Below are positions 25,422 to 34,804 of a stretch of DNA of 64,000 bases, piece after piece; positions within the stretch are counted from its first letter, which is position 1; the number at the start of each line of letters is the position of its first letter. Made by a program: the position numbers and the translations under genes. A model generated the notes under the pieces. It did not search any database. It was not told the DNA's origin and saw only the letters and a list, made by a program, of their open reading frames with translations. Source of the stretch: Flavobacterium sp. SUN046 (lineage in GTDB: Bacteria; Bacteroidota; Bacteroidia; Flavobacteriales; Flavobacteriaceae); contig NZ_JAPQNT010000012.1 of the NCBI RefSeq assembly GCF_028867965.1, positions 22,369-86,368 on the forward strand. Reading direction: 5' to 3'.

Positions 25422-28400
25422 TTATCTAATTATAAGTTTATGATTTTCTACAAACGTTTCTGAATCTAAACGAACTATGTAAACACCAGACGCCAAATTG
25501 TCAAGTTTAATTTGACTTTCTGTTTCATTTATTTTAAATTGGTTTACTATTTTTCCTGAACCAATTTCAATAATACTTCCGTTTACATTTGAAAAATTAT
25601 CATTCAATCGAATCATTAAATATCCATTAGTTGCTGGATTTGGGTAAATAGCAGAAATATTTTTTGCAAAAGCTACCGTACCAAGTACAGATTGCGCTTC
25701 AAAAGCTCCAATATCTCTTCTTCCGTCAAATACAGATTGACCAATTTGATCATTGAAAGAATCTGCAACATCACCAGAATTATAAGCTGGACTTCCAGAT
25801 AATAAAGCATGTGTTAAAGTAGTTCCTCCATTATTAGCCAAAGCACCAAATAGTGGATTAATTGGCGAACCAATTGGTCCAACTAAATCACCAGACGAAG
25901 CTACAAATGTAGTTGCAGTTGCTTGTCCTATTAAATTATATCCATTTGAAGTAAATGCTCCAGTTGTTGAGGAAACATCAGAGTCAGTTGCTCCTGTATT
26001 TGCAGCAACAATAGTATTTTTAATTGTTGGTAAAGTTGCACTTTCATTTGCAATTCCGCCACCATCAGTTGAGGCGGTATTGTTTGCAATTGTTGAAGCA
26101 TTTACTGATAAAGTTGAATTGCTATATATTCCTCCACCTTTTGTAGCTGATGTATTTCCAGAAATTGTTGAAGTCAAAATTGTAGCCGTTCCTGTTTTAA
26201 CGTGAATTCCACCACCATTACCTGCAGCACCATCAGAAATATTATTTGAAATTGTAGAAGAAGTTACATTTACAGTTCCACCATTTACAAAAATTCCACC
26301 ACCGCCAAAAGTTGCACCAGCACCACTTGCTGAATTATTATCAATAGTTACTCCATTAACGTTCATTGTACTTCCAGTTTGATTCCATAAACCACCACCT
26401 TCACGACGAGCATCATTTCCTGCAACTGTACCACCAGTAATTGTTGTATTTACTACAGCAGAAACATGTAATGCTCCGCCATTTCCAGGATTAGGAGTAC
26501 CAGCAGTTCCGTCAACATCATTATTAGTAAGATTTGTATTGGTAATATTTAAAGTTCCATTTACAGCCTCAATTGCACCACCAGCACGATTTGCTGAGTT
26601 AGAATTTAAATTTGAGTCAGTAATAGTTACTGTTCCAGCAATTGAAAATATTCCACCACCAGATCCTGAAGTTCCAGTTGCATTATTATTGCTAATAATT
26701 GCAGTAGTAACATTTAAAGTTCCACCATTATTGAAAACTCCTGCACCACCATCGTCTGCAGCAGAACCTGTTGAAGTATTTCCGTTAATAGTAGTTCCAG
26801 TTATCGTCATTGTTCCTAATCCATTCCATAATCCACCACCTTCAAGGGTAGCCGAATTTCCATTTACAGTTCCATCAGTAATTACAACATTTCCTGCACC
26901 AGTTATGTGTAAACCACCACCATTTCCTGGAGGTCCAGAAACTGAATTATTATTTAAATTTACACTATTTAGTAAAATTGTACTAGAACCTGAGTTATCT
27001 TCGATTCCACCACCAGCTCTAACAGCAGTATTTCCAGTTATTGATGAGTTGACAATTGATAATTGTGAACCAACATCATTTAAAATTCCACCACCAGAAC
27101 CTGCTGTGCCGTTAGCAATGTTATTAGTTATTTGTGCATTGCTTATATATAACACACCAGCATTTAAATTATAAATTCCACCACCACCATTATCAGCAGC
27201 AGGACCAGAAGCAGTATTTGCATTTATAGTTGTACCATCAATTGTCATTGTTCCAGTTCCATTCCATAAACCACCACCTTCTGCGGCAGCAACATTTGAA
27301 TTTACCGTTCCGCCATTTACATTTATTGTGGCATTTCCAGAAACGTGTAAACCACCACCATTTCCTGGAGCAGCAACAGCAGGAGAAACACCTGTATTGT
27401 TGCTTGATACATTTGTATTATTTAGATTAACAGTTGCACCAGTTTGAACTTCAATTCCACCACCAGCACGATTCGATCTGTTATTAGTAATTCCAGAATT
27501 TGTAACAGTTACCAAAGAACCAGCATCTGCAAGAATTCCACCACCAGAACCAGCAGTACCATTTGCAATATTATTAGAAATTGTAGTATTGCTAATAACC
27601 ATTAAAGTTCCTGTATTATTTTGGTAAATTCCACCACCACCGTTATCTAGTGCAGCACCAGAAGCAGTATTTCCATCGATGGTTGTTCCAGATACAGTCA
27701 TTGTTCCAGTTCCATTCCATAAACCTCCACCTTCTGCGGCAGCAATATTTGAGTTTACGGTTCCACCAGTAATTGTTGTAGTTGCATTTCCTGTGATGTG
27801 CATTCCGCCACCATTTCCAGGTGAAGCAGATGCAGCACCAGAAGATACAACACCAGCATTATTACTATTTAACATTACCATTGATAAAGTATTTGTTGAA
27901 CTTGCAGCAGCTTCAATTCCGCCACCTGCTCTATTTGCTATATTTTGCGAAATTGTTGTACTAGTAGCATTAAGTGTTCCAGCAAAATTGAAAATTGCTC
28001 CACCAGAACCACCACCAGTTATCGCTTTATTATTAGTTAAAGAACTATTTGTTAAAGTAACTGTTCCTGCACTTATGTAAATTCCACCACCACCATTAGT
28101 AGGAGCGGTTGCACCTAAAGCAGAGTTATTATTTAAGGATGCATTGTTGTAAATATTTATAGTTCCATTGTTTGTAAAAATTCCTCCACCGTTTAAATTA
28201 GTAGTGTTATATTCAACAGAACCACTATTAATATTTACAGCAGCACCATTATTCAAAATACCACCACCAATTCCTAACATTCCTGTAGCAGAATTGTCAG
28301 AAACTACAGCACTATTTAGATTTAAAGTTCCAACTTGATTGTATAAACCACCACCACCACTTGTAGCAGCATTTCCAGAAACAACATTGTTATTAATTGT

Positions 28401-29603
28401 TGTTCCAGTAATTGTTGTAGTTCCTGAACCATTCCAAAAACCGCCACCTTGATTAGCAGCCATATTTCCACTTGCTGATCCACCATTTATAGTTGCAGTT
28501 CCATTTCCTGTAATATGTAATCCACCACCATTTCCTGGCGCAGCAACAGCAGGCGAAACACCGGTGTTATTATTTGTAAACGTTACATTATTTAATGTAG
28601 TTGTTGATCCTGCTTGAGTTTCAATACCACCACCAGCTCTGTTTGATACATTACCAGAAATTGTAGAATTAGATACAACTAAAAAAGTTCCAACATCAGA
28701 AAGAATTCCTCCGCCAGAACCAGCTGTTCCGTTTGCAATATTATTTGAAATTGTAGCATCTGTAATATTTAATGTACCATTATTCAAATTGTAAATTCCG
28801 CCACCACCATTATCAGCAGCAACTCCTGAAGCTGTATTTGCTGTAATTGTTGTTCCGTTAATTGTCATAGTTCCAGCACCATTCCATAAACCTCCACCTT
28901 CAGCAGCAGCTACATTATTCCCAACGGTTCCGCCAGTAATATTTACAGTTGCCGCTCCAGTAACGTGTAAAGCTCCACCATTTCCCGGGTTAGCCACAGC
29001 TGGTGAAATACCTGTATTATTATTCAATAAATTAACACCAGTTAATGTTGTTGTTGTTCCGGCAGTTACTTCAATTGCGCCACCAGCTCTATTCGACACG
29101 TTTCCTGAAAGTGTAGATAAACTTGCAGTTAATGTTGAATTTGGTCCAACTAAAATTGCACCACCACTTCCACTTGTTCCAGTAGCTTTAGAATTAGAAA
29201 TAAAAACAAGATTTAAAGTTAAATTTGCTCCATTAAGTTGAATTGCTCCTCCATTGTCTGCTAATCCATTTGTTAAACCTATATCATTTAAATTAAAATT
29301 ACCGGTTGTAACATCAAATATTCTACCGTTAGAATTTCCGTTAATTGTAGTTGTTGATTGTCCGTTACCAGTAATAATTAATGATTTGTCAATTGTAATT
29401 TGTCCAGCAGTAAGGGTTACATTTGTAACGCTTGAATCAAATGTAATTGTTGACCCAGCAGTTGCAGTAGCAATTTGTGTTCTTAAAGTACCTGCCGATC
29501 CATCGTCAGCACTACTAGTTACGACTTGTCCAAAAGAGGAAATGCTTCCAAAAAAGAAAATCAATCCAAAGACAATTTTTTTGTAAGTAATTTTTCGTTT
29601 CAT
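25422..29603 (-). CDS. Repetitive parallel beta-helix surface protein with T9SS sorting domain
   Basis: This is a 1393-residue surface protein. A signal peptide (to about residue 26, ISSFGQ) is followed by about 1150 residues of short Gly/Asn/Thr repeats (GGGIYN..GTLNIT.ATISNNIA and relatives) that predict a right-handed parallel beta-helix like pectate lyases and polymorphic adhesins. A choice-of-anchor Q-type segment follows (NPLFGALANNGGTTLTHALLSGSPAYNSG ... RRDIGAFEA, about 1230-1305). A T9SS type A sorting domain ends the chain (IYPNPATNGYLMIRLN ... HKLIIR). A larger period of about 150 residues is superimposed. No catalytic residues are recognised. A structural adhesin is more likely than a lyase. 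Confidence 0.88.
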   Translation of the reverse strand: MKRKITYKKIVFGLIFFFGSISSFGQVVTSSADDGSAGTLRTQIATATAGSTITFDSSVTNVTLTAGQITIDKSLIITGNGQSTTTINGNSNGRIFDVTTGNFNLNDIGLTNGLADNGGAIQLNGANLTLNLVFISNSKATGTSGSGGAILVGPNSTLTASLSTLSGNVSNRAGGAIEVTAGTTTTLTGVNLLNNNTGISPAVANPGNGGALHVTGAATVNITGGTVGNNVAAAEGGGLWNGAGTMTINGTTITANTASGVAADNGGGGIYNLNNGTLNITDATISNNIANGTAGSGGGILSDVGTFLVVSNSTISGNVSNRAGGGIETQAGSTTTLNNVTFTNNNTGVSPAVAAPGNGGGLHITGNGTATINGGSASGNMAANQGGGFWNGSGTTTITGTTINNNVVSGNAATSGGGGLYNQVGTLNLNSAVVSDNSATGMLGIGGGILNNGAAVNINSGSVEYNTTNLNGGGIFTNNGTINIYNNASLNNNSALGATAPTNGGGGIYISAGTVTLTNSSLTNNKAITGGGSGGAIFNFAGTLNATSTTISQNIANRAGGGIEAAASSTNTLSMVMLNSNNAGVVSSGAASASPGNGGGMHITGNATTTITGGTVNSNIAAAEGGGLWNGTGTMTVSGTTIDGNTASGAALDNGGGGIYQNNTGTLMVISNTTISNNIANGTAGSGGGILADAGSLVTVTNSGITNNRSNRAGGGIEVQTGATVNLNNTNVSSNNTGVSPAVAAPGNGGGLHVSGNATINVNGGTVNSNVAAAEGGGLWNGTGTMTIDGTTINANTASGPAADNGGGGIYNLNAGVLYISNAQITNNIANGTAGSGGGILNDVGSQLSIVNSSITGNTAVRAGGGIEDNSGSSTILLNSVNLNNNSVSGPPGNGGGLHITGAGNVVITDGTVNGNSATLEGGGLWNGLGTMTITGTTINGNTSTGSAADDGGAGVFNNGGTLNVTTAIISNNNATGTSGSGGGIFSIAGTVTITDSNLNSNSANRAGGAIEAVNGTLNITNTNLTNNDVDGTAGTPNPGNGGALHVSAVVNTTITGGTVAGNDARREGGGLWNQTGSTMNVNGVTIDNNSASGAGATFGGGGIFVNGGTVNVTSSTISNNISDGAAGNGGGIHVKTGTATILTSTISGNTSATKGGGIYSNSTLSVNASTIANNTASTDGGGIANESATLPTIKNTIVAANTGATDSDVSSTTGAFTSNGYNLIGQATATTFVASSGDLVGPIGSPINPLFGALANNGGTTLTHALLSGSPAYNSGDVADSFNDQIGQSVFDGRRDIGAFEAQSVLGTVAFAKNISAIYPNPATNGYLMIRLNDNFSNVNGSIIEIGSGKIVNQFKINETESQIKLDNLASGVYIVRLDSETFVENHKLIIR
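26482..28981 (-). repeat. ~450-bp super-repeats within the beta-helix gene
   Basis: The segment coding PGNGG(A/G)(L/M)H recurs at about 28981, 28531, 27813, 27361, 26923 and 26482. The spacings are 450, 718, 452, 438 and 441 bp, so five intervals hold the same ~150-residue module, and one contains an extra ~270-bp block. Modules share long near-identical stretches (for example AAAEGGGLWNG.GTMT). This offers ample homology for unequal recombination and copy-number change. Confidence 0.85.
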
Positions 29604-30219
29604 ATTTATAAGTTTTTGATTATAAAATATGTACGAAGAAACGAAAGTGTTGGTTTTTAATTATTATAAATAATTTTAAAATTTTGATTTTATATAGTTT
29701 TAGAACTAAATTAAGAATGTTTTTTTTCTAATATCTTTTTGTGATTATTTTTTATTTTATAGATGATTAGGTTAAGTTTTTGATTTATAATTATTTGCAA
29801 TAAATTTAAAGATAATTTAAAAAAATAGATTTGCTTTACAAATATAATCAACATTACTTGAGATGAATTTTATGTGAGGTTATATTTTAAATTCTATTGA
29901 AATTGGAGTGGCTTCATACGTGGCTGTTTTCAATTTTGAAACTAATGTTTTATATCCAAATTATGTCTCCATTTTATAACTTTAAATAATTTACTCTAGT
30001 TTCTTCATTTCAAGTTAATTCAACGGAAAAGGTTTTATAAATTATACTATTATTTTTCTTAATCACATGTTCATATCTTCCAGTAAAAGAAATATCAGTA
30101 CATATCAAGTATTGAAGAGCTTACACAATTTTTTTCAGATTACTTATTGATTCTTCAAAACCCAATTAGAAAAGCATAAAATAGTATTTCACGAATTTTA
30201 ATTTTTTTTGATTTGTTAT
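29604..30219. other. Gene-free region with possible decayed gene pieces
   Basis: About 615 bp without an intact gene. On the minus strand two short protein-like stretches are bounded by stops: FGYKTLVSKLKTATYEATPI (around 29890-29970) and ISFTGRYEHVIKKNNSIIYK (around 30020-30095). On the plus strand, IEELTQFFSDYLLILQNPIR is open at about 30110-30180. They have good codon use but no start or continuity, as expected of eroded genes. The part nearest 29604 must hold the adhesin promoter. I could not name the parent genes. Confidence 0.35.
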
Positions 30220-30660
30220 TTAACCTTTTTTATTTTTACCGTTTTTGTATTGTACTTTTTCAACAATTTCAATTTTCTTAGTCGGTTTTTTGTCTTTAAA
30301 ATTTGGTTTTGAAGTAGGTTTTTTCTTAAAATCAGGTTTCAGAGAAAATTCTTTTTTTGGTGTGTTTTCCGATTTTGTATATTCTTTAGGCTTGGCTTCT
30401 TGTTTATGAACTGCAATTACATCCATAGGATTTTTCGGATTTTCTTTCGTTCCACGTAAGTGAATTACTAATCCGTTTAAGAAATTACGTAAAATTTGAT
30501 CACCACATTCAACAAAATTTTCATGTTTTTCATCACGAAAAAAGGCTCCAAGTTCTGATTTAGAAATTCTAAAATCTACTAATTCTAAAATTGAAACTAT
30601 TTGATCATCACGAAGCATTAAAGCCACACGTAGTTTTTTGAAAATATCGTTATTGTTCAT
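30220..30660 (-). CDS. DUF1456 family protein (YehS-like)
   Basis: This is a 146-residue protein. Residues 1-70 (MNNNDIFKKLRVALMLRDDQIVSILELVDFRISKSELGAFFRDEKHENFVECGDQILRNFLNGLVIHLRG pattern) are one and a half copies of the DUF1456 helical repeat ('NND.L..LR.AL...D....I'). The rest is a Lys/Pro-rich tail (about 95-146) likely to be disordered and nucleic-acid-binding in charge. E. coli YehS has two full repeats and no such tail. Function is unknown. Three 15-bp tandem repeats lie directly upstream. Confidence 0.88.
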   Translation of the reverse strand: MNNNDIFKKLRVALMLRDDQIVSILELVDFRISKSELGAFFRDEKHENFVECGDQILRNFLNGLVIHLRGTKENPKNPMDVIAVHKQEAKPKEYTKSENTPKKEFSLKPDFKKKPTSKPNFKDKKPTKKIEIVEKVQYKNGKNKKG

Positions 30661-30677
30661 TTTTATTACTGTTTAAA

Positions 30678-30728
30678 GTATTATTGTAAAATGTATTATT
30701 GTATAATGTATTATTGTATAATGTATTG
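30678..30728. repeat. 15-bp tandem repeat upstream of the DUF1456 gene
   Basis: GTATTATTGTATAAT occurs three times in tandem (30678-30692 with one mismatch, 30693-30707, 30708-30722) plus a partial fourth copy. It occupies the promoter/leader region of the minus-strand gene starting at 30660, so a change in repeat number would alter that region. Confidence 0.85.
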
Positions 30729-30765
30729 CTCTATATATTAAAACCTGAAACCTGAAACCACTTTT

Positions 30766-31569
30766 TTAAAAAAGCCAAAGATACGCCTTTTTGAAACCTT
30801 CACGCCATAATTTTTCGTTGTGTTGTCCGCCTTTTACAATAATTTTTTTATTTAATTTTTTGCATTCGCATCGTTTTGTATTCACTTGGTATTCCATATT
30901 ATTTAAATCGCGCACCATATCGTCATCACCTTCATTGTCTCCGCAAAGGAAATATACTTTAGTTTTAAAATTTTTTGTTGTCTCCATCAAATCAAACATT
31001 TCTTTTCGGTTGAACCAAAATGAAGGCGAAAAGCAGCCTATTTTACCAAACACTTCTGGATATTTTAAAGCACCGTAAAAAGAAACTAACCCACCTAAAG
31101 AACTACCAAATAAAGCGGTATTACTAGCATTTATTTTAGTTCGATAGGTTTTGTCGACATAAGGTTTTAATGTTTTTACAATGAAATCAAGATAATTATC
31201 GGCATTTCCGCCGCCATATTTTGCATTTTTGAAAGGCGTTAATTCTTCCATTCGTTTGTCTCCACCATGTTCAATTCCGATTACAATTACTTGTGCATTA
31301 ATGCTGTCTAAAGTTTCGTCAATATTCCATTCGCCAACATACGAAGTTTTGGCATCAAACAGGTTTTGTGCATCGTGCATATAAATCACAGGATATTTTT
31401 TCTTAGTATTTCTTGAATAATCTTTAGGAAGATACACCCAAATTTTCTTAGAAGTTTTAAGTTGAGGTGCTTCAATAGTAAAAGTCGTAACTTGCTTACT
31501 AGCAGTGCTCTCTTGAGCATTAGAATAGCAAAAAAGAAACGTAAATAAAAAAGATAAAATGAATTTCAA
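30766..31569 (-). CDS. Secreted alpha/beta-hydrolase esterase (PF00756 type)
   Basis: This is a 267-residue protein with a signal peptide (MKFILSFLFTFLFCYSNAQ). The mature part has the putative-esterase (enterochelin esterase/antigen 85-like) layout: KKIWVYLPKDYSRNTKKKYPVIYMHDAQNLFD, the nucleophile elbow TALFGSSLGGLVSFYGALKYPEVFGKIGCFSPSFWF (Ser in GSSLGG), the acid in VYFLCGDNEGDDD and the histidine in KGGQHNEKLWREGF. The likely substrate is a small ester, possibly a siderophore or acylated sugar. It is monocistronic. Location is periplasmic or exported. Confidence 0.88.
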   Translation of the reverse strand: MKFILSFLFTFLFCYSNAQESTASKQVTTFTIEAPQLKTSKKIWVYLPKDYSRNTKKKYPVIYMHDAQNLFDAKTSYVGEWNIDETLDSINAQVIVIGIEHGGDKRMEELTPFKNAKYGGGNADNYLDFIVKTLKPYVDKTYRTKINASNTALFGSSLGGLVSFYGALKYPEVFGKIGCFSPSFWFNRKEMFDLMETTKNFKTKVYFLCGDNEGDDDMVRDLNNMEYQVNTKRCECKKLNKKIIVKGGQHNEKLWREGFKKAYLWLF

Positions 31570-31628
31570 GGCAATTTATTTTTAGAGTTTAACAAAAAAT
31601 TATATTTTAGCTAAAAATAAGCATTTTG

Positions 31629-32030
31629 ATGAATACTAAAGAACAAAAAATAAGTTTATTATCGGATATGATTGCATTTGCAGTTGTAGATGGTCAATTA
31701 CATGATAGAGAATATATGTTTCTTTCAATAGTTGCGGTTGAATTAGGAGTAAATAAAGATGAATTAAATCAATTATTTCATGAAGAAAATAGAAGTGAAA
31801 TTATCAAAAGTGAATTTGAACGTATTCAACAATTCTACAGACTTGCTTTGTTAATGCACTGCGATGGTGTTTTACACGATAGAGAAGTTATAAAGATTCA
31901 CGAAATTGGCATTAATATGGGCTTAAACCCATTTGCAATTAAAAGAGTTTTGAAAGCTATGGAACAATCGCCAACCCGAATGATTTCTCCCGATTATTTA
32001 CTAGAAGTTTTTCAGGAGCAGTTGAATTAA
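31629..32030 (+). CDS. TerB-like tellurite-resistance fold protein
   Basis: This is a 133-residue all-helical protein starting at ATG 31629 (a TTG directly before is less likely). Two related halves each contain a D.(Q/V)LH(D)RE motif (FAVVDGQLHDREYMFLSIVAVELG and LLMHCDGVLHDREVIKIHEIGINMG), the acidic metal-binding helix pair of the TerB fold. Databases sometimes label such proteins 'excinuclease ABC subunit B' by error. It would be cytosolic, with unknown function. A decayed copy of its last ~25 codons occurs at 43138-43210. Confidence 0.75.
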   Translation: MNTKEQKISLLSDMIAFAVVDGQLHDREYMFLSIVAVELGVNKDELNQLFHEENRSEIIKSEFERIQQFYRLALLMHCDGVLHDREVIKIHEIGINMGLNPFAIKRVLKAMEQSPTRMISPDYLLEVFQEQLN

Positions 32031-32040
32031 TCGAGTTTAA

Positions 32041-33741
32041 TTAGAAAGATCTTATCCCACGTACCGAGCTTATGTCTGTTTTATCAGAAAAGCCTATTTG
32101 TCCGGTAAAAAACAAAAAATCATACGAATTATTAATAATGTATTCGGTACTACTCCAATAGATAGCAGTTTTTGATATAAGTGTAAAACCGCCAAGTCTT
32201 AGAGCTTTATTAGCATAAAAACGATTATTAAATAATATATTTAATTCATCAATGCTGGGTAAATACCAGCCAGCACCCAAAGTTGCAATGTAAGTTGCTG
32301 CTGGGCTACCTGTCATCAAAGCTGTATTGAAAGCACCATCTTCAGATCTATTTGCATTTACCAATGTAGCTGTTGTTTGCCATCTGGCTGTTGTTTCTGT
32401 TAAAGCAACAACAAGTCCATGTTCAAGTCCATCGCTGCCTTTGTAAAGCTCAAAAATAATTCCTCCAAGATATAATTCGCCTAAATAATGTGTAAATCCA
32501 GAAGGTGTTGGACTCTGCCAAGTGCCAACTCCAGTAGCATTAGATGTAAATATTTTGCCATTTGCTTCGGTTCCATCAACAATTCTAACAGCACCATTTG
32601 TAGCACTACTAATATGAAGCAGAGTCGAAGGATTTGTTGTTAATGGAAGTCCAATTCCAATATTTCCACCAAGAAACATAGCAGCACGACCAAGTCCATT
32701 TCCGTTTGCTACAAATGCTTGATTTATGCTCGAAGCGCCGCTAAATGTCGGGCTTGCAGTTCCTAGTTGGGCATACACACCAGTTGAATTCCATGTGTTA
32801 TTAATATCACTCATTCCTAGAACTCCTACTCCAAATCCATAACTTCCATTTCCATTTCCACTTCCTTTAACACCAATGTTTAAGTAATCGGTTGTTGTTG
32901 AAAGTTGATTTGCAATACCAAAAATGGGACTTTTATTTTGGTCTACATTATCAAAAACATGCAATTTTTCTGTTGGATTTAAAGTTCCTATTCCTACATT
33001 GCCATTACCTACAATAATTGCATAATTATTTGCCGCTTGACTTGCGCTAAAATATGCGGCAACATTTGTAGCGCCATTTATGCCGTTGGAGAGGAACTCA
33101 GAATTATGATAAATTTCTGAAGTGCCACCATTGGTTGAAGTTGTGTTTACAACAAATGTAGGAGAGGTGTAACCACTTATTCCACCTGATAAGTTTCTTT
33201 TATCAACATAAGTTGTTATATATGAACTGGTATCATAAACATGTAATTTTGCAAAAGGGTTGTTAACACCTATACCAATATTTCCAAAGGCATCTAATTT
33301 CATCCTTGGATAATTATTTGTTCCTAAATACAAATCTTTATAATCTGATGTGCCTAAAAAATTATCATTTGTAGAAAAATTAGTATTAAATGGTGCAGTT
33401 GCATTGGTTCCGCCATTCCCATTTAATGACCAACCTGTTGTATTTCCAGCAATCGAGACCCAAAATGTTCCATTCCAATAGTAAAATCCTGCCAAAACAT
33501 TGTTTGGTGCTATTCCAGCAGGAGCAAGATTATAAACTAATGTTGATGTCGTTAAAGCGCCACCTTGCGGATTTACAACTGTAATTACATCTGTTATAGA
33601 AGTCAATTGCACTCTAGGAATTAAAATTCCATTATTAGTTGAGTTTACATCCAACATTGCATTTGGGTTGGTTGTGTTAACGCCAATTTGTGAAAATGAA
33701 AATATTGGAATTGCTAGAAATAAAATTATCATTTTTTGCAT
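32041..33741 (-). CDS. Secreted fibre-like protein with C-terminal DUF1566-type domain
   Basis: This is a 566-residue protein with a signal peptide (to FSFSQ). It opens with the common Bacteroidota motif IGVNTTNPNAMLDVNSTNNGILIPRVQLTSI, and similar 'NIGIGVNNPFAKLHVYDT', 'NVGIGTLNPTEKLHVFDN' and 'GNIGIG' elements recur through the middle, as in phage-tail-fibre-like proteins. The C-terminal ~130 residues (LVVALTETTARWQTT ... GWYLPSIDELNILFNNRF ... YWSSTEY ... VRGIRSF) match DUF1566/Lcl-type domains. No T9SS sorting domain is visible. It follows a 52-residue ORF by 2 bp on the same strand. It is a surface or extracellular protein of unknown partner. Confidence 0.82.
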   Translation of the reverse strand: MQKMIILFLAIPIFSFSQIGVNTTNPNAMLDVNSTNNGILIPRVQLTSITDVITVVNPQGGALTTSTLVYNLAPAGIAPNNVLAGFYYWNGTFWVSIAGNTTGWSLNGNGGTNATAPFNTNFSTNDNFLGTSDYKDLYLGTNNYPRMKLDAFGNIGIGVNNPFAKLHVYDTSSYITTYVDKRNLSGGISGYTSPTFVVNTTSTNGGTSEIYHNSEFLSNGINGATNVAAYFSASQAANNYAIIVGNGNVGIGTLNPTEKLHVFDNVDQNKSPIFGIANQLSTTTDYLNIGVKGSGNGNGSYGFGVGVLGMSDINNTWNSTGVYAQLGTASPTFSGASSINQAFVANGNGLGRAAMFLGGNIGIGLPLTTNPSTLLHISSATNGAVRIVDGTEANGKIFTSNATGVGTWQSPTPSGFTHYLGELYLGGIIFELYKGSDGLEHGLVVALTETTARWQTTATLVNANRSEDGAFNTALMTGSPAATYIATLGAGWYLPSIDELNILFNNRFYANKALRLGGFTLISKTAIYWSSTEYIINNSYDFLFFTGQIGFSDKTDISSVRGIRSF

Positions 33742-33743
33742 GA

Positions 33744-33902
33744 TTATTTTTTTTTAAACGTAGTTTTTTTAATTAATTTGTTCTGATTGATGATGTTGAT
33801 TTCATAATCGCCTTTCTCCATTTTATTTACATTTATATAAATTTTGTTGGCTGGCAATTGCTCGATTTTAGTTTCATATTTCATTTTCTTTTGAGAGCTC
33901 AT
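33744..33902 (-). CDS. Small hypothetical protein (52 aa)
   Basis: ATG at 33900-33902 opens a 52-residue frame closed by TAA at 33744-33746. The product includes IEQLPANKIYINVNKMEKGD followed by YEINIINQNKLIKKTTFKKK. It resembles the terminal strands of a secretion/sorting-type beta domain (the G-Y-x-I-x-I ... K-K-T-x-x-x-K pattern) but has no signal peptide, so it may be a remnant or a small cytosolic protein. It ends 2 bp before the start of the 566-residue gene. Confidence 0.5.
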   Translation of the reverse strand: MSSQKKMKYETKIEQLPANKIYINVNKMEKGDYEINIINQNKLIKKTTFKKK

Positions 33903-34018
33903 AGATTGGATTCATAATTACTTACAACGAACTGACATTTTTATGAAAATATACTTTATTTTCACTTTTAAGTGGGATTATATATCTTTAAGATTTAATC
34001 ATTTCAATTTTTTAACGA

Positions 34019-34786
34019 CTATTTCTTTTTTAGCTTTTCCATCATTGCTTCGATAGTTTCTTTGGAAACTCCTGATTCTTCTTTTTTAAATTCGCCACTG
34101 TTTAATGAAACATTTACTGATTCAATTTTGTCTATTGTTATTTTCATACCATTTTTTTCGATAGACATATTCAAAACAGTTTTGCCATTTATTTCATAAA
34201 ATCCTAAGCCTGCATGACAGAGTTTGCTTTTTGAATTAAATGTTCCAGTAATATTTGAATCTGATAAATACATAACAATTTTTTCATTGGAAGCAGTTTT
34301 AGAATTGTTATATCCAAAACTATCAATATTCAAATTTGTAGATTTTTTAGCTATGCTATTTTCTTGTTTTACGGTTACATCGTCCATTTTTATTTCGGTT
34401 TTAGGAGCAATTGGCATTGACATAACCGTTTTTTTTCCTTTTTTAGAAGTACTGAACATAAAATTTTGCATCGAATTGGAATAAACCATTAGTTTGAAAT
34501 CTTTAGCATCTGAATTAAAAGTATAATCGTCATTTTTTGATGGTAGAATTCCGATATATCCATATTTTGTATTCATGTAAGCACAAACTTTTTGCTCTTT
34601 TCCACTTTTATCTTTAAGAGTATAAATTAATCTTAAATTGAAAGATAATTTTTGACCATAACTTATTTCTTTTGGACTGAAGCGTTTTAGAATTCCGTTT
34701 TTTCCAATAAGAGTATCCAATTTTATTGTTTGGCTGTAGCTAAAATTTGAGCCAATAAATAATAGTATTAGAATGATTTTTTTCAT
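34019..34786 (-). CDS. Secreted hypothetical protein, last gene of the lectin-like cluster
   Basis: This is a 255-residue protein with a signal peptide ending SYSQ. The mature chain alternates Lys-rich and beta-forming segments (KEISYGQKLSFNLRLIYTLKDKSGKEQKVCAYMNTKYGYIGILP) and ends in a charged helix (VSKETIEAMMEKLKKK). I do not recognise a family. It follows the 163-residue gene by 18 bp and shares its strand and secretion signal with five upstream genes, so it is probably the end of that operon. There is no T9SS domain or lipobox. A periplasmic location is assumed. Confidence 0.7.
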   Translation of the reverse strand: MKKIILILLFIGSNFSYSQTIKLDTLIGKNGILKRFSPKEISYGQKLSFNLRLIYTLKDKSGKEQKVCAYMNTKYGYIGILPSKNDDYTFNSDAKDFKLMVYSNSMQNFMFSTSKKGKKTVMSMPIAPKTEIKMDDVTVKQENSIAKKSTNLNIDSFGYNNSKTASNEKIVMYLSDSNITGTFNSKSKLCHAGLGFYEINGKTVLNMSIEKNGMKITIDKIESVNVSLNSGEFKKEESGVSKETIEAMMEKLKKK

Positions 34787-34804
34787 GGTTTATTTTTTTA
34801 GTTG

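Noticed and set aside
26539..28080. Long plus-strand frames rich in Pro and Val opposite the beta-helix gene
   Set aside because: They mirror the Gly/Asn/Thr repeats of the minus-strand gene and have no start context or domain.
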